DNA from: Ferrimonas marina
GTDB taxonomy: Bacteria; Pseudomonadota; Gammaproteobacteria; Enterobacterales; Shewanellaceae
DNA: 64,000 nucleotides
Assembly (NCBI RefSeq): GCF_900129905.1
Contig: NZ_FQXG01000003.1
Coordinates: 239,771 to 303,770, forward strand
Reading direction: 5' to 3'
Of this stretch, positions 1 to 8,251 are shown piece after piece (position 1 is the first letter of the stretch; every line of letters begins with the position of its first letter). The notes beneath the pieces were generated by a model. That model was not told where the DNA came from and ran no database searches. It was given only the letters and a program-made list of their open reading frames with translations. The position numbers were made by a program, and so were the translations under genes.

Positions 1-2
1 TA

Positions 3-191
3 GTGGGCAAGCCAAATGCAGAGCGAATGAGGCTGATGGCCAAAGCTGAGGCGAAGCGTGAAGAGGTGGAAATGATGCCAGTTGAGTTACTTCGCTCGTC
101 CTTTCGCAGACATTTTCCTGCGGTTGTTGAGCGGTGGCTGGCGCCGGACCAGGCTTCGGTGACTACTGAATTGCTAGAGTGGGAGGGGTGA
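3..191 (+). CDS. Small charged protein, possibly a C-terminal fragment
   Basis: The frame is open at the left edge, so this may be the end of a longer gene; GTG at 3 is the first possible start inside the window. The product is 62 residues, helical and charged in its N-terminal half (rich in K, E, R and M), ending LLEWEG. No family is recognised. A methionine-rich charged helix followed by a short Trp-containing tail would suit a small regulatory or DNA-associated protein, but nothing proves it. Confidence 0.45.
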   Translation: MGKPNAERMRLMAKAEAKREEVEMMPVELLRSSFRRHFPAVVERWLAPDQASVTTELLEWEG

Positions 192-302
192 GCGCCGGTC
201 GAGAATGCTCGGTCTTTATTAGTGCTGGTCTCAGCCTATGGCCTCTGCGCGGTGGGGTTTTGGCATTACCCCTTCCATTTGGTATTGAGGGGTGGAGTCG
301 TC

Positions 303-641
303 TTATTGCTGGAACAGAAGCAGCAACGTATTGACTAGGGTCAGTATCAAAATAGCGTTGAGTTTGCGGTTGATGGAGTCGAGGTCACTGCGCATCTTCT
401 GTATCAGGTTGTGGATGTCCCTGACTTGAGTGCGCGTATCTCTGATGATCAGTGCTATGTCGTTGAACATTGGCTGAGGTGAGGCGACCAGGCTTGATGG
501 TCGCGGTTTGGGCAGGGTCAGTTGGCGGGCAGCCATGACTTGTAAGATCGCCTCCACCATTGCCCTGGCTTCCCGCTCTGGGGCGCCAGTTCTCTCCACA
601 AAATTCCGTACCAGATGCTCTTTGTCCATTGCAATCACCAT
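303..641 (-). CDS. Small tail-anchored coiled-coil protein
   Basis: Protein of 112 residues. An N-terminal helical part (about 1-45) is followed by a Pro/Ser linker. A predicted coiled coil comes next (about residues 60-95, IIRDTRTQVRDIHNLIQKM), then a short hydrophobic C-terminal helix (ILILTLVNTLLLLF) that would anchor it in the inner membrane with the bulk in the cytoplasm. No catalytic motif. The start is uncertain: neither the first ATG nor the in-frame ATG four codons later has a strong ribosome site. It lies downstream of, and on the same strand as, the HipA-like gene. Confidence 0.6.
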   Translation of the reverse strand: MVIAMDKEHLVRNFVERTGAPEREARAMVEAILQVMAARQLTLPKPRPSSLVASPQPMFNDIALIIRDTRTQVRDIHNLIQKMRSDLDSINRKLNAILILTLVNTLLLLFQQ

Positions 642-695
642 GCATGGTTTGTTTCACCATAGCAGTGGTGGGGCGGCAGATCCTGTTTGCCTTGC

Positions 696-2090
696 TCAGA
701 GCAGGGCCGACATCTCCATGATGTTGGCGGCCTCGGTGGCCAGTAGGTGGCAGGATGCACTGATCACCTGCTGGCAAACGGCCAGGTGATCACGTTCTGC
801 TTGAGTCAACGGCAGTTGCTGGCATTGGGCCACCGTAGGTCCAAGGGCCTGCTCGATGCGACTGGTGATGCTCAGGGCCCACTGCTGCATGGTTTCGGCC
901 GGTATGCCGAATTCGTCGGCGTAGTCCGCCAGCATTAGTGCGGTGACCGGTGGCTGAAAGTTACCAGTAGTGTTCGGGTGGTGATCTCCAATGGACATGG
1001 GGAGGGTCATCGGTGTGCTGTTGCTTCGGTGATCCGCGGTGTGGCCCGTACCATCCAGGTTGAGGGCGCCAATGCAGACCAGGTCATACGCCGGTGCCAG
1101 GCGCAGCCCTGCGTGATCGACAAAGTAGCTCAGGTTCTTGCCATGCAGGTCCGTGTTGGTGACGGCCGCGTTGAATAGCATGCGTAGGGCCAGCTGGTGG
1201 GTGTGCTGTTCGGGGTTGGCCACCGGGACCTGGTGCAGCAAAGAGAAGGAGACTCCGTCGCGGCAGTGGCGAACGTCTGGCCCGTCACCAAATTGCCGCT
1301 CGTACTTATGGCTGCTGGGAAGCCCTGTGGCCTGGCATCCGTCGATGACATGTCGGCGTAGCACCTGCCGTTGGTCTGGGTCCCAGTAGCGGTCAAAGCG
1401 GTCAACGCAAAGCGTTGGTATGCCGTCGAGGTAGAGGCGCTGCACCGGTGCCACTTCAAAACCCACTGCCCTGGCCAGCTCCATGGTCAGCAGCTCGTTA
1501 ATGACGATGTTGGGGACCCGGCCGGTTTCCGGCTTAAAGATCCGGTTGGAGCACAGCTGGCCGTCCCCAAACCCAAGAGTGCCGTCGGGCAGCTGCAGCA
1601 GGTTGATCTTGTCCTGCACGCCGGCCACGGATAGCCGGATCTGCCCGCCCCAGGTGGTGAGGCCCGCGGCCAGGTCAATGTGCTGGCGTATGCGGCCAGC
1701 GAGTTCTTGCTCTGGCAGGGGGGTAAACGACCTCTTTGCCGGCTGCGTGCCTGCGGGTACGAAGATCAGGGCGCCAGCGGTGTCTTCGCCAATCAGCTCC
1801 AGCAGGCCAAGTGCGTCACCGCGCTGCAGGGTGCCGCGGCTTAGGATCTCATCCAGCGCAGGCCCCTCGGGCAGCAGGTTCTCTAGGTAGTGCTTCGCCG
1901 CCAGCGACGGGATCTCGCCGGTGAGCTGAAGGTGCGGCGATACGGCGAAGCCGGTTTGGGCCCACGTGTCCAAGTACCGCCAGCGGAACTCGTCGGACCG
2001 CCCGTACGGTGCCGATACGGTGGCCACCTGGCCATGCCCGGCCAGGTGGACGTCAAGCTGTCGTTGGTTGCTGTCGCGCTCCTGGGCCAT
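696..2090 (-). CDS. HipA-family serine/threonine kinase toxin-like protein
   Basis: HipA kinases phosphorylate glutamyl-tRNA synthetase or other targets and cause growth arrest or persistence. Visible family motifs, in order: the SVAGVQDKINL nucleotide-binding loop, IFKPE with the ATP-contacting lysine, NELLTMELARAVG, LCVDRFDR, the catalytic segment NAAVTNTDLHGKN and the metal-binding LAPAYDLV. The length (464 aa) is normal for HipA. The start was set at the ATG after AAGGACACC; the open frame runs 60 codons further upstream but has a low-complexity, Pro-rich, unlikely sequence. The usual small XRE partner HipB is not encoded next to it. The nearest XRE protein (2988-3620) is on the same strand but 0.9 kb upstream and is larger than a HipB. 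Confidence 0.85.
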   Translation of the reverse strand: MAQERDSNQRQLDVHLAGHGQVATVSAPYGRSDEFRWRYLDTWAQTGFAVSPHLQLTGEIPSLAAKHYLENLLPEGPALDEILSRGTLQRGDALGLLELIGEDTAGALIFVPAGTQPAKRSFTPLPEQELAGRIRQHIDLAAGLTTWGGQIRLSVAGVQDKINLLQLPDGTLGFGDGQLCSNRIFKPETGRVPNIVINELLTMELARAVGFEVAPVQRLYLDGIPTLCVDRFDRYWDPDQRQVLRRHVIDGCQATGLPSSHKYERQFGDGPDVRHCRDGVSFSLLHQVPVANPEQHTHQLALRMLFNAAVTNTDLHGKNLSYFVDHAGLRLAPAYDLVCIGALNLDGTGHTADHRSNSTPMTLPMSIGDHHPNTTGNFQPPVTALMLADYADEFGIPAETMQQWALSITSRIEQALGPTVAQCQQLPLTQAERDHLAVCQQVISASCHLLATEAANIMEMSALL

Positions 2091-2338
2091 GGTGTCCTTA
2101 TCGACTCTTTGTAGGGAGGGTCCAGACAGCATACCGTGCTTGGCCGGTGTCTGCTGGTGGTCGTGACTGGGGGAGGGCGGCTGAGGTCTGTTGGGAATTG
2201 TCGTAGGCGGGGATAGAGTAAGTAGTTGTTGAGATGTGGTTATTGATGTTCGCTGCACGGCTTCGTCCATTGGGCCGGTGCGTTCGTGCTTCCGTTGGGG
2301 AGCAGCGGCAGTAAGGCGTGGGGCCTTAAGGAGTGGTT

Positions 2339-2953
2339 ATGGGTGTTGTGGTGCTGTCGGTGTTGGCGTTCGCAGTGGTGCTGTTGAGTGTGAGCGCCAT
2401 TGCTTTTTATGTTCACAAGCGTTGGTATTGCGGCCTGCCAGTGAAAATGGGTCTTAGCGTGCGCAAGGAGGCCAGGCGTTTTTTCTCGGGCAAGAGGGTG
2501 CGAGTGGGTGCATGGGGTCGGTTCCGGGTCAATGTGGAAAACGGGCGATGGACCGGGATCCAGGACCTCAGGGATTGGGCTGCAGTTCCTGAAGATGTGG
2601 CAGAGGAGCAGGTGTACTGTGATGTCGAGGTGGCAGAGATGACGTCGCTCCAGGGCCCGAGGCGAAGGTCAGTGTGCTTCATTTTGGATGCAACTGGGCC
2701 GGGTGATCCTAGTGAGTATGCACGCGCTGATCTGGGTCTGAGGGAGTTTGCGCAAAGCTGTCTAGCGCGAGATGCACGTTGTGAGGAGTTTTTGCGGATG
2801 GTTGCCGTTATGGGGGGTGTTCCCAGCGATAAATTCCTGGGCGATGTGGCGGCTTCGGCAAACGAGGTTGCCGATCACCTCGAGGTTCAGTTCAAGGGCG
2901 ACGGTGTCTGCCGAAACCAGCAGGCTGAACCTGCGGCCTGTGCCCTAACATGA
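2339..2953 (+). CDS. Membrane-anchored protein of unknown function
   Basis: A single N-terminal transmembrane helix (VVVLSVLAFAVVLLSVSAIAFYV, residues about 3-26) is followed by a Lys/Arg-rich juxtamembrane segment, which predicts a cytoplasmic soluble domain by the positive-inside rule. The soluble part (about 170 aa) is alpha/beta in character, with no motif I can name. The ATG at 2339 is preceded by AAGGAG; the GTG two codons earlier is less likely. It sits convergently with the XRE gene and is not obviously part of an operon. Confidence 0.6.
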   Translation: MGVVVLSVLAFAVVLLSVSAIAFYVHKRWYCGLPVKMGLSVRKEARRFFSGKRVRVGAWGRFRVNVENGRWTGIQDLRDWAAVPEDVAEEQVYCDVEVAEMTSLQGPRRRSVCFILDATGPGDPSEYARADLGLREFAQSCLARDARCEEFLRMVAVMGGVPSDKFLGDVAASANEVADHLEVQFKGDGVCRNQQAEPAACALT

Positions 2954-2987
2954 GCAAACGGGTGCCATAAGCAGGGCAAGGTGGAGC

Positions 2988-3620
2988 TCATGCGTCGAAG
3001 AGGACCCCAACCACCTGGTAGACGTCGGCCGCCGGTGATACTGGCACGGTCTGGGTGCCCCACATCGAGGTGATCACCATCTGCTCGCCGGAGAGGCGGC
3101 CGAACAGGGTCTGTTGATCGGGGTTGCCACGGCGGGTGATCGCCACCGCCAGCTGCCCTTTCTTGCCCCGTCCCTTAACGCAGGCTAGATAACTGCCCTT
3201 AACAAGCCCAGAGGTGTCCGTATCGACCCGGACTACCTTGGTGTTGCCCTTGTGGGTGATGTTCGCGAATTGCGCCTCTTGGTCTGTTTGGCTGAGTGGC
3301 GCACCCGACAGGTTGCACAGTACCGGAAACGTGGTGGTGTTGGGCTGCTGGAGGCCTTGCAGGTAGCCGGCTAGCCGCACGGGATCGGCATCGGGGTCTG
3401 GCGTGCGGTAGGTCCCTGGTTCTTTTCCCATGTAGCTGCAGAGCTTGAGGAATACCTGCGGAGTGACTTTGCGGGTGTCGTTAAGCACATAGGATAGGTG
3501 AACCTGCGAGATCCCGACCTCTCTCGCAACCTGAGTTTGGCTTTTGCCATTGAGGGCCTGGTGGTTCTTCAGGTCTTGGCGAAAGGCGGCGATGTCCAGG
3601 CCGGGGATAGCGTGTTTCAT
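2988..3620 (-). CDS. XRE-family repressor with S24/LexA-like C-terminal fold
   Basis: The N-terminal helix-turn-helix (residues about 10-65: LNGKSQTQVAREVGISQVHLSYVLN) is typical of lambda-repressor-like proteins. The C-terminal half (about 125-210) has the strand pattern of the S24 peptidase/CI dimerisation domain, ending YQVVGVLFDA. I cannot see the usual G-D-S-M nucleophile segment, so autocleavage is doubtful. A 20-bp inverted repeat lies 50 bp upstream of its start, suggesting autoregulation and control of the divergent gene at 3918. It is likely a plasmid or prophage-type maintenance regulator rather than a HipB. Confidence 0.8.
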   Translation of the reverse strand: MKHAIPGLDIAAFRQDLKNHQALNGKSQTQVAREVGISQVHLSYVLNDTRKVTPQVFLKLCSYMGKEPGTYRTPDPDADPVRLAGYLQGLQQPNTTTFPVLCNLSGAPLSQTDQEAQFANITHKGNTKVVRVDTDTSGLVKGSYLACVKGRGKKGQLAVAITRRGNPDQQTLFGRLSGEQMVITSMWGTQTVPVSPAADVYQVVGVLFDA

Positions 3621-3670
3621 GGGCGGTGCGGCCTTGTAAATAGATTCTGCAGGTCAGTGTTTTAACGCTC

Positions 3671-3690
3671 GTTATCATGGATTTGATAAC
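3671..3690. promoter_or_regulatory. Inverted repeat, probable operator of the XRE repressor
   Basis: GTTATCA and TGATAAC form perfect 7-bp arms around a 6-bp centre. It lies in the 297-bp divergent region between the XRE gene (start 3620) and the 3918 gene. This position and symmetry fit a dimeric repressor-binding site. That it is the XRE protein's own site is inference. Confidence 0.6.
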
Positions 3691-3917
3691 GCAAGTTGTC
3701 CAACTCGGATAGGTGGGGTTGTGACAGGGTTCACCTAAGTCCGGCCAGGGGTAGGATTTATCGCCGGTGCTGGTAGGATGGTGTGTGGGCCACGCAGCCC
3801 CGCCAGCCCGCCGGCAAAGCATTCCGCAGCGTCTTACTGTTTGTTTCCGCACTGACTCGGTTAGTTTTCGCCAGGGGTCTTGTGAGGGTGGGCCGCAAGA
3901 TCAGGAGATGCTAGCCC

Positions 3918-4826
3918 ATGCGTTACCCCACCGCCTTTGAGTCAAAAAAACTGGCTCAATACCTCTCTCGCGAAATCGGACTCGCCCACGGTGTGGCCCT
4001 GCAGATGCTGGCCCAGATGTACTGCTTTGGTGAATGGCCTGAGTTAAAGCGCTGTTTGGGCCAGAAGTTGGACCACCCGAGGGGCGACACCACCTACGGG
4101 CTATTTGAAGACAACGGCGGCCAGCAATGGCTGAGTGACTTGCTAGCGCGCTATGGTGAGGATCTGCGCCGGTTACCGGGAAGCCCATGGGGTGCGCAAT
4201 CCCCTTTGGGGTTGGCGCTGGCGAGCAAGGCCTACCTCTTGTCGGACAGGGCACTTGCCGTGGTGGCCAATCGCGAGCGCCGTTGCAAGCGCTACAGTGC
4301 CCGGGAGTTGACCCGTCTGGCCCAATGGCTGAATGTCCTTCCGCTGAGCTTTGAGCATGTCCGGCAACGCCACCTGCAGGATACCGGACCCGCACCGGTG
4401 CGGGCACACCTGTATTACCCCGCCTTAAACATCAACCTGCTGGCCTATCACCGGTTCACCGGGGATCGGGTCGAGGTGCTGGTGGCGCAGCTGGAGGTGC
4501 GCTCTGATGCCGTGCCGCGGTCTGGTTCGGGCCAGCACGGCAAGGTGGCCGCCAGCTGGAAGCCCGATCTGGTGTGCGGTTTCCTGCGGTTTTACGCCAG
4601 GCAGATACGGGAGAGCGGCTATGAACCGAGCCTTGCGGTTAGCTGTGTGGATGGCGCTAAGGTGGTAGCAGAGGTGTCAGACCCTGTCTCTGGCAGCGAC
4701 TGCTCATCCCGTCGCGTGACTGAGGCATTGGTGGCGATGGGTGGCACAGTGAGTGCGCAGTCGTGGGGACCCACGGTGGGAGCGCCGGCATTGTGCTTAG
4801 GCGAAGGGTTGGGTTTGGATTGTTGA
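3918..4826 (+). CDS. Hypothetical protein (302 aa)
   Basis: A soluble protein with no signal peptide and no recognised domain. The N-terminal 60 residues (SKKLAQYLSREIGLAHGVALQMLAQMYCFGEWPELKRCLGQ) look like a small helical module of the kind found in plasmid accessory proteins that count or bind short peptides. The middle is mixed alpha/beta. The start ATG is preceded by AGGAGATGCTAGCCC. It is transcribed alone, divergent from the XRE repressor, and the shared upstream region carries the inverted repeat at 3671, so it may be controlled by that repressor. Confidence 0.65.
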   Translation: MRYPTAFESKKLAQYLSREIGLAHGVALQMLAQMYCFGEWPELKRCLGQKLDHPRGDTTYGLFEDNGGQQWLSDLLARYGEDLRRLPGSPWGAQSPLGLALASKAYLLSDRALAVVANRERRCKRYSARELTRLAQWLNVLPLSFEHVRQRHLQDTGPAPVRAHLYYPALNINLLAYHRFTGDRVEVLVAQLEVRSDAVPRSGSGQHGKVAASWKPDLVCGFLRFYARQIRESGYEPSLAVSCVDGAKVVAEVSDPVSGSDCSSRRVTEALVAMGGTVSAQSWGPTVGAPALCLGEGLGLDC

Positions 4827-4882
4827 GGTAGCGCACCTGGGTCGCCAGATGCGCTTTGGATTAAGGGTAGTGCCAGGTGGTC

Positions 4883-5830
4883 CTAGTCGATGTAGAGGCA
4901 CCGAGAGGATGGGAGCTGGGCTTCCCAGGCCTCCTCGAGTCGTCGCAGCCAGGCGTTGACGTACCCGGTTTCCTTTGCAGCATCGGTACCGGTGTCTCCA
5001 TGGCCGACATGGAACACGGGTGCCCGGATCAGCATTTCGGGCGTAATTTCCTCCAGGCCCCTGCCAGAAAAGGTGTCAGAATCGAGCCTCGTGATGTGTA
5101 CCGTTCCGTTACGTTCGACCCAAAGGCAGTGGTTTCCTGCGGTGTCGTCGCAGTCTGCAATCAAAGACGCCAACTGTTCTGTGGTTGGGTTGTTGTTCAT
5201 GTTCATGCGAACGTGGCGGATGGGGTTCACCTTTGTTTGGTGCGCGCGACTGTCACCAAAGCCGTGCAGGCGGAACAACATGGTATTGAGTTCGTCCTCA
5301 CCCAAGCCACTGTGTTTGAGTTCTTTAAGAGTCTGGATGCCATCAGCCCCAAAGAAACGGTAAAGGTGCATGTCACAGAGGGTGCCTTTTTCTTTCTCCC
5401 AGATGGTTGACTGGGAATACTGGCAGCCGTAATTCCCCCATTCATCCTGGTCTTGCCAGTCATTAACGAAGGGGCTCGCTGGTCGGCTGTGCACGACGCG
5501 CAGACCGGTGCAGCGGCTATCGACACATTTCCATTCGAGCATGCCGTCGCTGGGGGACAAAATCGGCTCGCCACAGGTGTCACAGATGAGGCTGGTGTGG
5601 GGCGCATCGGACACGGACTCGGCTTCTTGGGCCGGGTTGGGCGCGCGCAGTGCCTGCAGGTACAGGTGTTTGTTGTCATACCCGAGAAGAACGCTGAGAA
5701 AGCGTTGCAGTTTGTCCGGGTTTTTGAGGTCCTGGTCGAGGACGGACTTGATCGCCTGTCTGGCGTTGGCCGAAATCTGCTTGTGGGTCAGATCAAGCTG
5801 GGGGATCAGGTGGGAATCGTATTTGCCCAT
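4883..5830 (-). CDS. Zinc-ribbon-containing hypothetical protein
   Basis: A helical N-terminal region (about 1-75) is followed by a four-cysteine zinc ribbon (CDTCGEPI ... WKCVDSRCTGL, about residues 82-110). A Trp/Asp-rich middle follows, with a C-terminal domain ending in a Trp-rich helix. The start was put at the ATG preceded by GGAGCTTCG; an ATG four codons upstream is possible. N-terminal helices plus a zinc ribbon suggest nucleic-acid or protein binding, but I do not recognise the family. It is a single gene facing the 3918 gene. Confidence 0.65.
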   Translation of the reverse strand: MGKYDSHLIPQLDLTHKQISANARQAIKSVLDQDLKNPDKLQRFLSVLLGYDNKHLYLQALRAPNPAQEAESVSDAPHTSLICDTCGEPILSPSDGMLEWKCVDSRCTGLRVVHSRPASPFVNDWQDQDEWGNYGCQYSQSTIWEKEKGTLCDMHLYRFFGADGIQTLKELKHSGLGEDELNTMLFRLHGFGDSRAHQTKVNPIRHVRMNMNNNPTTEQLASLIADCDDTAGNHCLWVERNGTVHITRLDSDTFSGRGLEEITPEMLIRAPVFHVGHGDTGTDAAKETGYVNAWLRRLEEAWEAQLPSSRCLYID

Positions 5831-6166
5831 TCGAAGCTCCATATGCCGGCGGGTTGCCTATGGTGTGCACCGTTCCCAAGCGAGTTGCCAGCAATTGGTA
5901 TGTTCAAATGTGCGTGGTTCGTCGTGGTGTATAGCTGCCTGGATAACTGCCGTGGCGCATAGCGCTGGTGCACTGCTCTGGTCAGGGGGCCAGATCTGAA
6001 GACGGGTAACCCCTGGCTATCGTGGAGTGAGCGTAAGCGGGGGCCATCTACGCTCTGGAGGGTACGACGCCAGTTCCGGCGCGTCAATGGGTAGCGGGTC
6101 CAGTAGAGGGGTAATGCGAGAGCGCGGCTGGTGGGTACCGGCCGCGCTATCGGGTTAGCGCTCGGC

Positions 6167-7258
6167 CTAGCGCAGCGCTTGCTGTGCCTTGTCAAGCAGG
6201 TCCTTCTGGTACGCCTCTGCGCCGAGCATCTTCTCCACGGCTTGCAGTGGGGTCAGGTTATGCTCGGCCATAACGGAATGAACCGCTTCCAGATATACAC
6301 CAGATAGCGTGTCCCAGTCGCAGTCCAGGCCAATCTGCTCATTGGCGGTGGTCACCGCCCAGTCGATGCGTTTCTCAAGATCCCAGCCTAAGCGTGTGGC
6401 GATCCCGTAAAGTCCCATCTCTGGCCAATCCTCGGTGTCGTCCACGGGGGCAGAGTCGATGGCCAACTCCTCGGCCACGGCGTTCAGGTAGAACTCATAG
6501 GTGCCTGGCTGGAACATGGCAACGGCACAGTACCCCAGCCAAAGGAGGTAGTGTTTGATGTATCCCGAATCGTAGGTTTGGGGTTGTCGCTGGAATGCAT
6601 TCAGTTCGGTGTATCGGAATGGCTTTGACAGCGCCAGGCGCAGGATTTGGGCAGTGTCGCGATCAAACCCGTGGGTCTGTCGCAAGGTAGCGCCAACAGC
6701 GAAGCCTAGAGTGGAGGAGCAGGGGAAGAAGGCCCGTCGGTCGAAGGCGTGCGCAAATTGGATCTGGAACAGCTCCCCTTCGTCACTGGTCTGGACTGGA
6801 TAGGTGGTGAAATGCTCGGGCTCGTCCAGGTGCTTGGCCAGGGCGTGGTGGGCGAACAACCAGGGCTCAAGCTCAAGTACCAACGCTCCCAAGGTCTCCC
6901 CGATGAACTCGATGTGCCAGTTGCTTCGTGGAACAGCGGACAGGCCGGCGGCTTCGCAAGCTTTGCTGATCCCCTTCATGAGGCTGTGCCGGTAGTGTTG
7001 GGAAATTCGGTGTGCCGGCGACTCTTGAGTGTGCCACTTCACCGGCAAGGGGGCGCGTTTGGCCCGCTGGCGGGCTTGCTCAAACGAGAGGCCGAACAGG
7101 GCCTGGCACAGGAACTCTCTGCGCTGGCGCATCTTGAGGGACTTAAGCTCGGGGTGAGCCTGGGCAGCGCGATCGGCGCTGTGGACAAGACGCATGAAGG
7201 CGTCTGGGGTCAGTACAATCATCTTTGTTGTTTCAGTCGGCTCTGGCCTGGGTGACAT
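6167..7258 (-). CDS. Hypothetical protein (363 aa)
   Basis: A mostly helical soluble protein. Residues about 13-60 (MIVLTPDAFMRLVHSADRAAQ ... RREFLCQALFGLSFEQAR) form a charged helical head; the central part contains aromatic and His-rich strands and helices; the last 60 residues are again helical. No catalytic signature is recognised. No good ribosome site precedes either the first ATG or the one 12 codons in, so the start is uncertain. It stands alone between two minus-strand genes. Confidence 0.6.
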   Translation of the reverse strand: MSPRPEPTETTKMIVLTPDAFMRLVHSADRAAQAHPELKSLKMRQRREFLCQALFGLSFEQARQRAKRAPLPVKWHTQESPAHRISQHYRHSLMKGISKACEAAGLSAVPRSNWHIEFIGETLGALVLELEPWLFAHHALAKHLDEPEHFTTYPVQTSDEGELFQIQFAHAFDRRAFFPCSSTLGFAVGATLRQTHGFDRDTAQILRLALSKPFRYTELNAFQRQPQTYDSGYIKHYLLWLGYCAVAMFQPGTYEFYLNAVAEELAIDSAPVDDTEDWPEMGLYGIATRLGWDLEKRIDWAVTTANEQIGLDCDWDTLSGVYLEAVHSVMAEHNLTPLQAVEKMLGAEAYQKDLLDKAQQALR

Positions 7259-7422
7259 GTATCAAGCGGTGCCGTTCAACAAAATGAAGCACGGGTTACC
7301 AAGGGTGTGAAGCAGCCGGGGTTCGGTATTGTCACCAACCTGGGGGGCCAGCCCTTAGAGCTGCATGTTAGCCGTTCGGACGGGTTAGGGGAAGTGGTTG
7401 AGGCACCTAGTGCTCCTGTCGC

Positions 7423-8004
7423 TTAACAGTTGAGCTGGTTTGTAGAGGTGTATTCGAGCGTGGTCTCATCCTGACGGTCGTACAAGGATTTGTAGATGAC
7501 TCTTATCCGCAAGTCTTCAACGAGGGCCTTTCTTGCTTGATCCTTCGGGCAAATGTCTTCACTTTTGTAGGACCTGGCAGGTATATCGTAAAGCGTAATG
7601 GATTCCTGGGGTCCGATCAGGGCGCCGGGAGAGATGCTGTGGCCAGTCATATGCAGCCCGCTGGCGATTTGTGAGAGCGTGTTGGCGTCGGTAGAAATAC
7701 GTTCACCTTTGTACGTGGCTTGAACTTCGACCAACTCAGCAGGGCCGTAGCCGGCATTCTTGATCTTAACGAAGCCGCCAGAGTTGGCACCAATGCTCAA
7801 CTTGAGCCGGAACTCCAGTTTGGGCGTCACGGATTTCTCGTTGTGCTCAAGTACCGATTTCAGTGACTGTTGGGATAGTCGGTTTGCCTCTAGTGACGCA
7901 TCGAGGCCGGCTTGGGTTAGGGTGTAGCTGAGTACGGACACCAACAATGCGCAGGCAGCAATTGCAACTGCTAAGAGATCTATGACGTGTTTTTTCATGA
8001 TCAT
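7423..8004 (-). CDS. Membrane-anchored protein with periplasmic domain
   Basis: The protein starts MIMKKHV and has one N-terminal hydrophobic helix (DLLAVAIAACALLVSVLSYTL), then about 165 residues with beta-rich character and a C-terminal cysteine pair that could form a disulfide. Topology would be N-in, domain out. The frame extends 46 codons further upstream with a Pro/Arg-rich sequence that I reject as a start region. The family resembles the many small membrane proteins with a TM helix, coiled segment (SLEANRLSQQSLKSVLEHNEK) and Ig-like domain found on mobile elements. Function unknown. Confidence 0.6.
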   Translation of the reverse strand: MIMKKHVIDLLAVAIAACALLVSVLSYTLTQAGLDASLEANRLSQQSLKSVLEHNEKSVTPKLEFRLKLSIGANSGGFVKIKNAGYGPAELVEVQATYKGERISTDANTLSQIASGLHMTGHSISPGALIGPQESITLYDIPARSYKSEDICPKDQARKALVEDLRIRVIYKSLYDRQDETTLEYTSTNQLNC

Positions 8005-8133
8005 GTTTGTTCGGGGTTTGTTGGAGGGATAGCGGAATAGCTTCACCGGTGTGTACCCGTTGAGTGAATCGCCTGAGTGGGGTGTTGGTTGGGGGGGGCG
8101 CCGACTGAGTTTGTTGGGTGGAAAGTGCAATTG

Positions 8134-8164
8134 TAGTTTCACTTTTGGCCAGAAAATGAAACTA
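8134..8164. promoter_or_regulatory. Inverted repeat upstream of the multi-HTH paralog cluster
   Basis: TAGTTTCA and TGAAACTA are perfect 8-bp arms; inner TTTT and AAAA extend the symmetry. A further TTTCAC half-site follows at about 8168-8173. It lies about 90 bp before the first paralog (8252) and 130 bp before the divergent membrane gene, so it is placed to act as an operator for either. Confidence 0.45.
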
Positions 8165-8201
8165 GAGTTTCACATTGGGGCTCTGGAAGTTGGTTCCGTC
8201 A

Positions 8202-8235
8202 GGGGGATGCGGTAGTCTGCCTGCGTTAGTTGAGT
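8202..8235 (+). repeat. Conserved promoter-region block, copy 1
   Basis: This about 34-bp segment, beginning GGGGGATGCGGTAGTCTGCC, is repeated almost exactly at 9325-9358, each time 17-20 bp before the leader that precedes an HTH paralog. The duplication therefore included the upstream control region. A TAGTCT element could serve as a -10 box. The conservation beyond what a promoter needs suggests that a bound regulator, possibly the paralogs themselves, recognises it. Confidence 0.5.
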
Positions 8236-8251
8236 CCTAGAGTCTGTCGAA

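Noticed and set aside
2988-3620. HipB partner for the HipA-like gene
   Set aside because: The protein is twice the size of HipB and has an S24-like C-terminal domain; a separate gene lies between.
4883-5999. Open frames on the plus strand overlapping the zinc-ribbon gene
   Set aside because: Shadow frames; the minus-strand frame has zinc-ligand spacing, ribosome site and better composition.
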